From Rhodospirillales bacterium (GTDB lineage Bacteria; Pseudomonadota; Alphaproteobacteria; Rhodospirillales; Casp-alpha2): a DNA stretch of 41,950 nt. Shown here piece after piece: positions 40,946 through 41,950 of the stretch (the first letter of the stretch is position 1; every line of letters starts with the position of its first letter). The notes under the pieces are model-generated. The model had not been told where the DNA came from and did not search any database. It saw only the letters and a program-made list of their open reading frames with translations. The stretch is from NCBI GenBank assembly GCA_013203955.1, contig JABMOY010000115.1, positions 1 to 41,950 on the forward strand. Reading direction: 5' to 3'. The translations under genes were made by a program, and so were the position numbers.

Positions 40946-41950
40946 TTGAATTTCAGCCGAAATATGGCCCTGTGGGTCGTTGTCGCCCTCCTTGTCTTTG
41001 CCATGTTCAACCTGTTTCAGGGGACGTCGCAGCGCGGCCAGATGACGTCGCTGGCCTTTTCCGATTTCCTGACCTCCGTCGAAGCCGGCGATGTCCGCGA
41101 TGTCACCATCCAAGGCGAAACCGTTTCCGGCCATTACCGCGATGGGCGCAATTTCTCGACCTTTGTGCCCGAGGGCTCCAATCTCGTGCAGACGTTGACC
41201 AAGCGGGGTGTGCGCATCAGCGCGCTGCCCAGCGACGAGGGTACGCCGACGTTGTTTAGTATCCTTATTTCCTGGTTCCCGATGCTGTTGCTGATTGGGG
41301 TCTGGATTTTCTTCATGCGGCAAATGCAGTCGGGCGGTGGCAAGGCCATGGGATTTGGCAAGTCAAAGGCCCGGTTGTTGACCGAAAATTCCAACCGGGT
41401 GACGTTCGAAGACGTTGCCGGGATTGACGAGGCCAAGCAGGAACTGGAAGAAATCGTCGAATTCCTGAAGGACCCGCATAAATTTCAGCGCCTCGGCGGC
41501 AAAATCCCCAAGGGCTGCTTGTTGGTCGGCCCGCCGGGCACCGGCAAAACCTTGCTCGCTCGTGCTATCGCCGGTGAAGCCAACGTTCCGTTCTTCACCA
41601 TTTCCGGTTCCGACTTCGTCGAAATGTTTGTCGGTGTCGGCGCGTCGCGCGTGCGTGACATGTTCGAACAGGGCAAGAAAAACGCCCCTTGCATCATCTT
41701 CATCGATGAAATTGACGCCGTCGGTCGCCATCGCGGCGCCGGTCTTGGCGGCGGCAACGATGAACGCGAGCAAACCTTGAATCAGTTGCTGGTGGAAATG
41801 GACGGGTTTGAGTCCAACGAAGGCGTCATCCTGATCGCCGCCACCAACCGTCCCGACGTTCTCGATCCGGCGTTGCTCAGGCCCGGTCGTTTTGACCGCC
41901 AAGTGACGGTGCCGAACCCGGATATTTTGGGCCGCGAAAAAATCCTCAAG
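40946..41950 (+). CDS. ftsH: ATP-dependent zinc metalloprotease FtsH, N-terminal part
   Basis: The first 335 residues; the gene runs off the window. The start is TTG with AGGAGG nine bases upstream. Membrane helix 1 is at about 6-23 ([19 protein letters not shown]), a short periplasmic domain follows, helix 2 is at about 112-132 ([21 protein letters not shown]). The AAA+ domain has [21 protein letters not shown], Walker [22 protein letters not shown] (about 192-210), Walker [14 protein letters not shown] (about 248-260) and the second region of homology [20 protein letters not shown]. The zinc-protease part lies beyond the edge. FtsH degrades RpoH, LpxC and damaged membrane proteins. Confidence 0.98.
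   Translation, partial: MNFSRNMALWVVVALLVFAMFNLFQGTSQRGQMTSLAFSDFLTSVEAGDVRDVTIQGETVSGHYRDGRNFSTFVPEGSNLVQTLTKRGVRISALPSDEGTPTLFSILISWFPMLLLIGVWIFFMRQMQSGGGKAMGFGKSKARLLTENSNRVTFEDVAGIDEAKQELEEIVEFLKDPHKFQRLGGKIPKGCLLVGPPGTGKTLLARAIAGEANVPFFTISGSDFVEMFVGVGASRVRDMFEQGKKNAPCIIFIDEIDAVGRHRGAGLGGGNDEREQTLNQLLVEMDGFESNEGVILIAATNRPDVLDPALLRPGRFDRQVTVPNPDILGREKILK

Noticed and set aside
1-41950. CRISPR arrays, insertion sequences, prophage or integrase genes
   Set aside because: No regularly spaced repeats, transposase motifs, att-like duplications or phage genes were found; the gene order is that of a core chromosome.

Overview
The window looks like core chromosome of an alphaproteobacterium, most plausibly a Rhodospirillales-like marine or freshwater relative. 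The evidence is the gene order rpsU / def / COQ9-family gene, a TrcR-type (DUF1013) cell-cycle regulator, a DUF1192 protein, zapA - 6S RNA - 5-formyl-THF cyclo-ligase - ymdB, and the alphaproteobacterial run yebC-ruvC-ruvA-ruvB-ybgC-tolQRAB-pal-cpoB-tilS-ftsH. The DNA is moderately GC-rich throughout. I see no insertion sequence, prophage, CRISPR array, rRNA or tRNA.

Layout. 1-4.7 kb: end of pntB, rpsU, def, a COQ9-family gene, an unrecognised protein, purE, a degenerate GGDEF protein and two small DUF465 proteins. 4.7-10.4 kb: divergent acyl-CoA synthetase and propionyl-CoA synthetase genes, trcR and a quinone oxidoreductase. 10.4-12.8 kb: DUF1192, a small membrane protein, a structured non-coding stretch with a candidate sRNA, two tandem hotdog thioesterases, and an Hsp20 gene with an RpoH-type promoter. 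12.9-16.9 kb: two tandem paralogous membrane class III nucleotide cyclases. 17-22.2 kb: rpmE, an MFS transporter and a three-gene operon for a proton-channel/OmpA motor-like complex. 22.3-24.9 kb: suhB, efp, thiE and an unrecognised gene. 25.1-26.7 kb: a PomAB/MotAB flagellar stator pair behind a strong 5'-leader hairpin. 26.7-31.3 kb: gap, a coiled-coil gene, zapA, 6S RNA, fau, ymdB and yebC. 31.3-41.95 kb: ruvCAB, the complete Tol-Pal operon, tilS and the 5' part of ftsH.

How the genes work together. Three different 5:2-type ion-driven motor families lie within 17 kb: an uncharacterised ExbB/MotA-like plus MotB-like plus OmpA-like trio, the flagellar stator, and TolQR. The Tol genes span the envelope from the inner-membrane motor (TolQRA) through periplasmic TolB and CpoB to outer-membrane Pal. 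RuvABC resolves Holliday junctions. Heat-shock control is suggested for hsp20 and ftsH by CTTG-N17/18-CYTATNT promoters.

The least explained material is: the sRNA-like element at about 11029-11132, with an anti-Shine-Dalgarno loop; the hairpin array that follows it; the three-gene motor operon at 18760-22169; the duplicated cyclases; and the motA leader hairpin. All function calls come from reading motifs and gene order; no database search was run.
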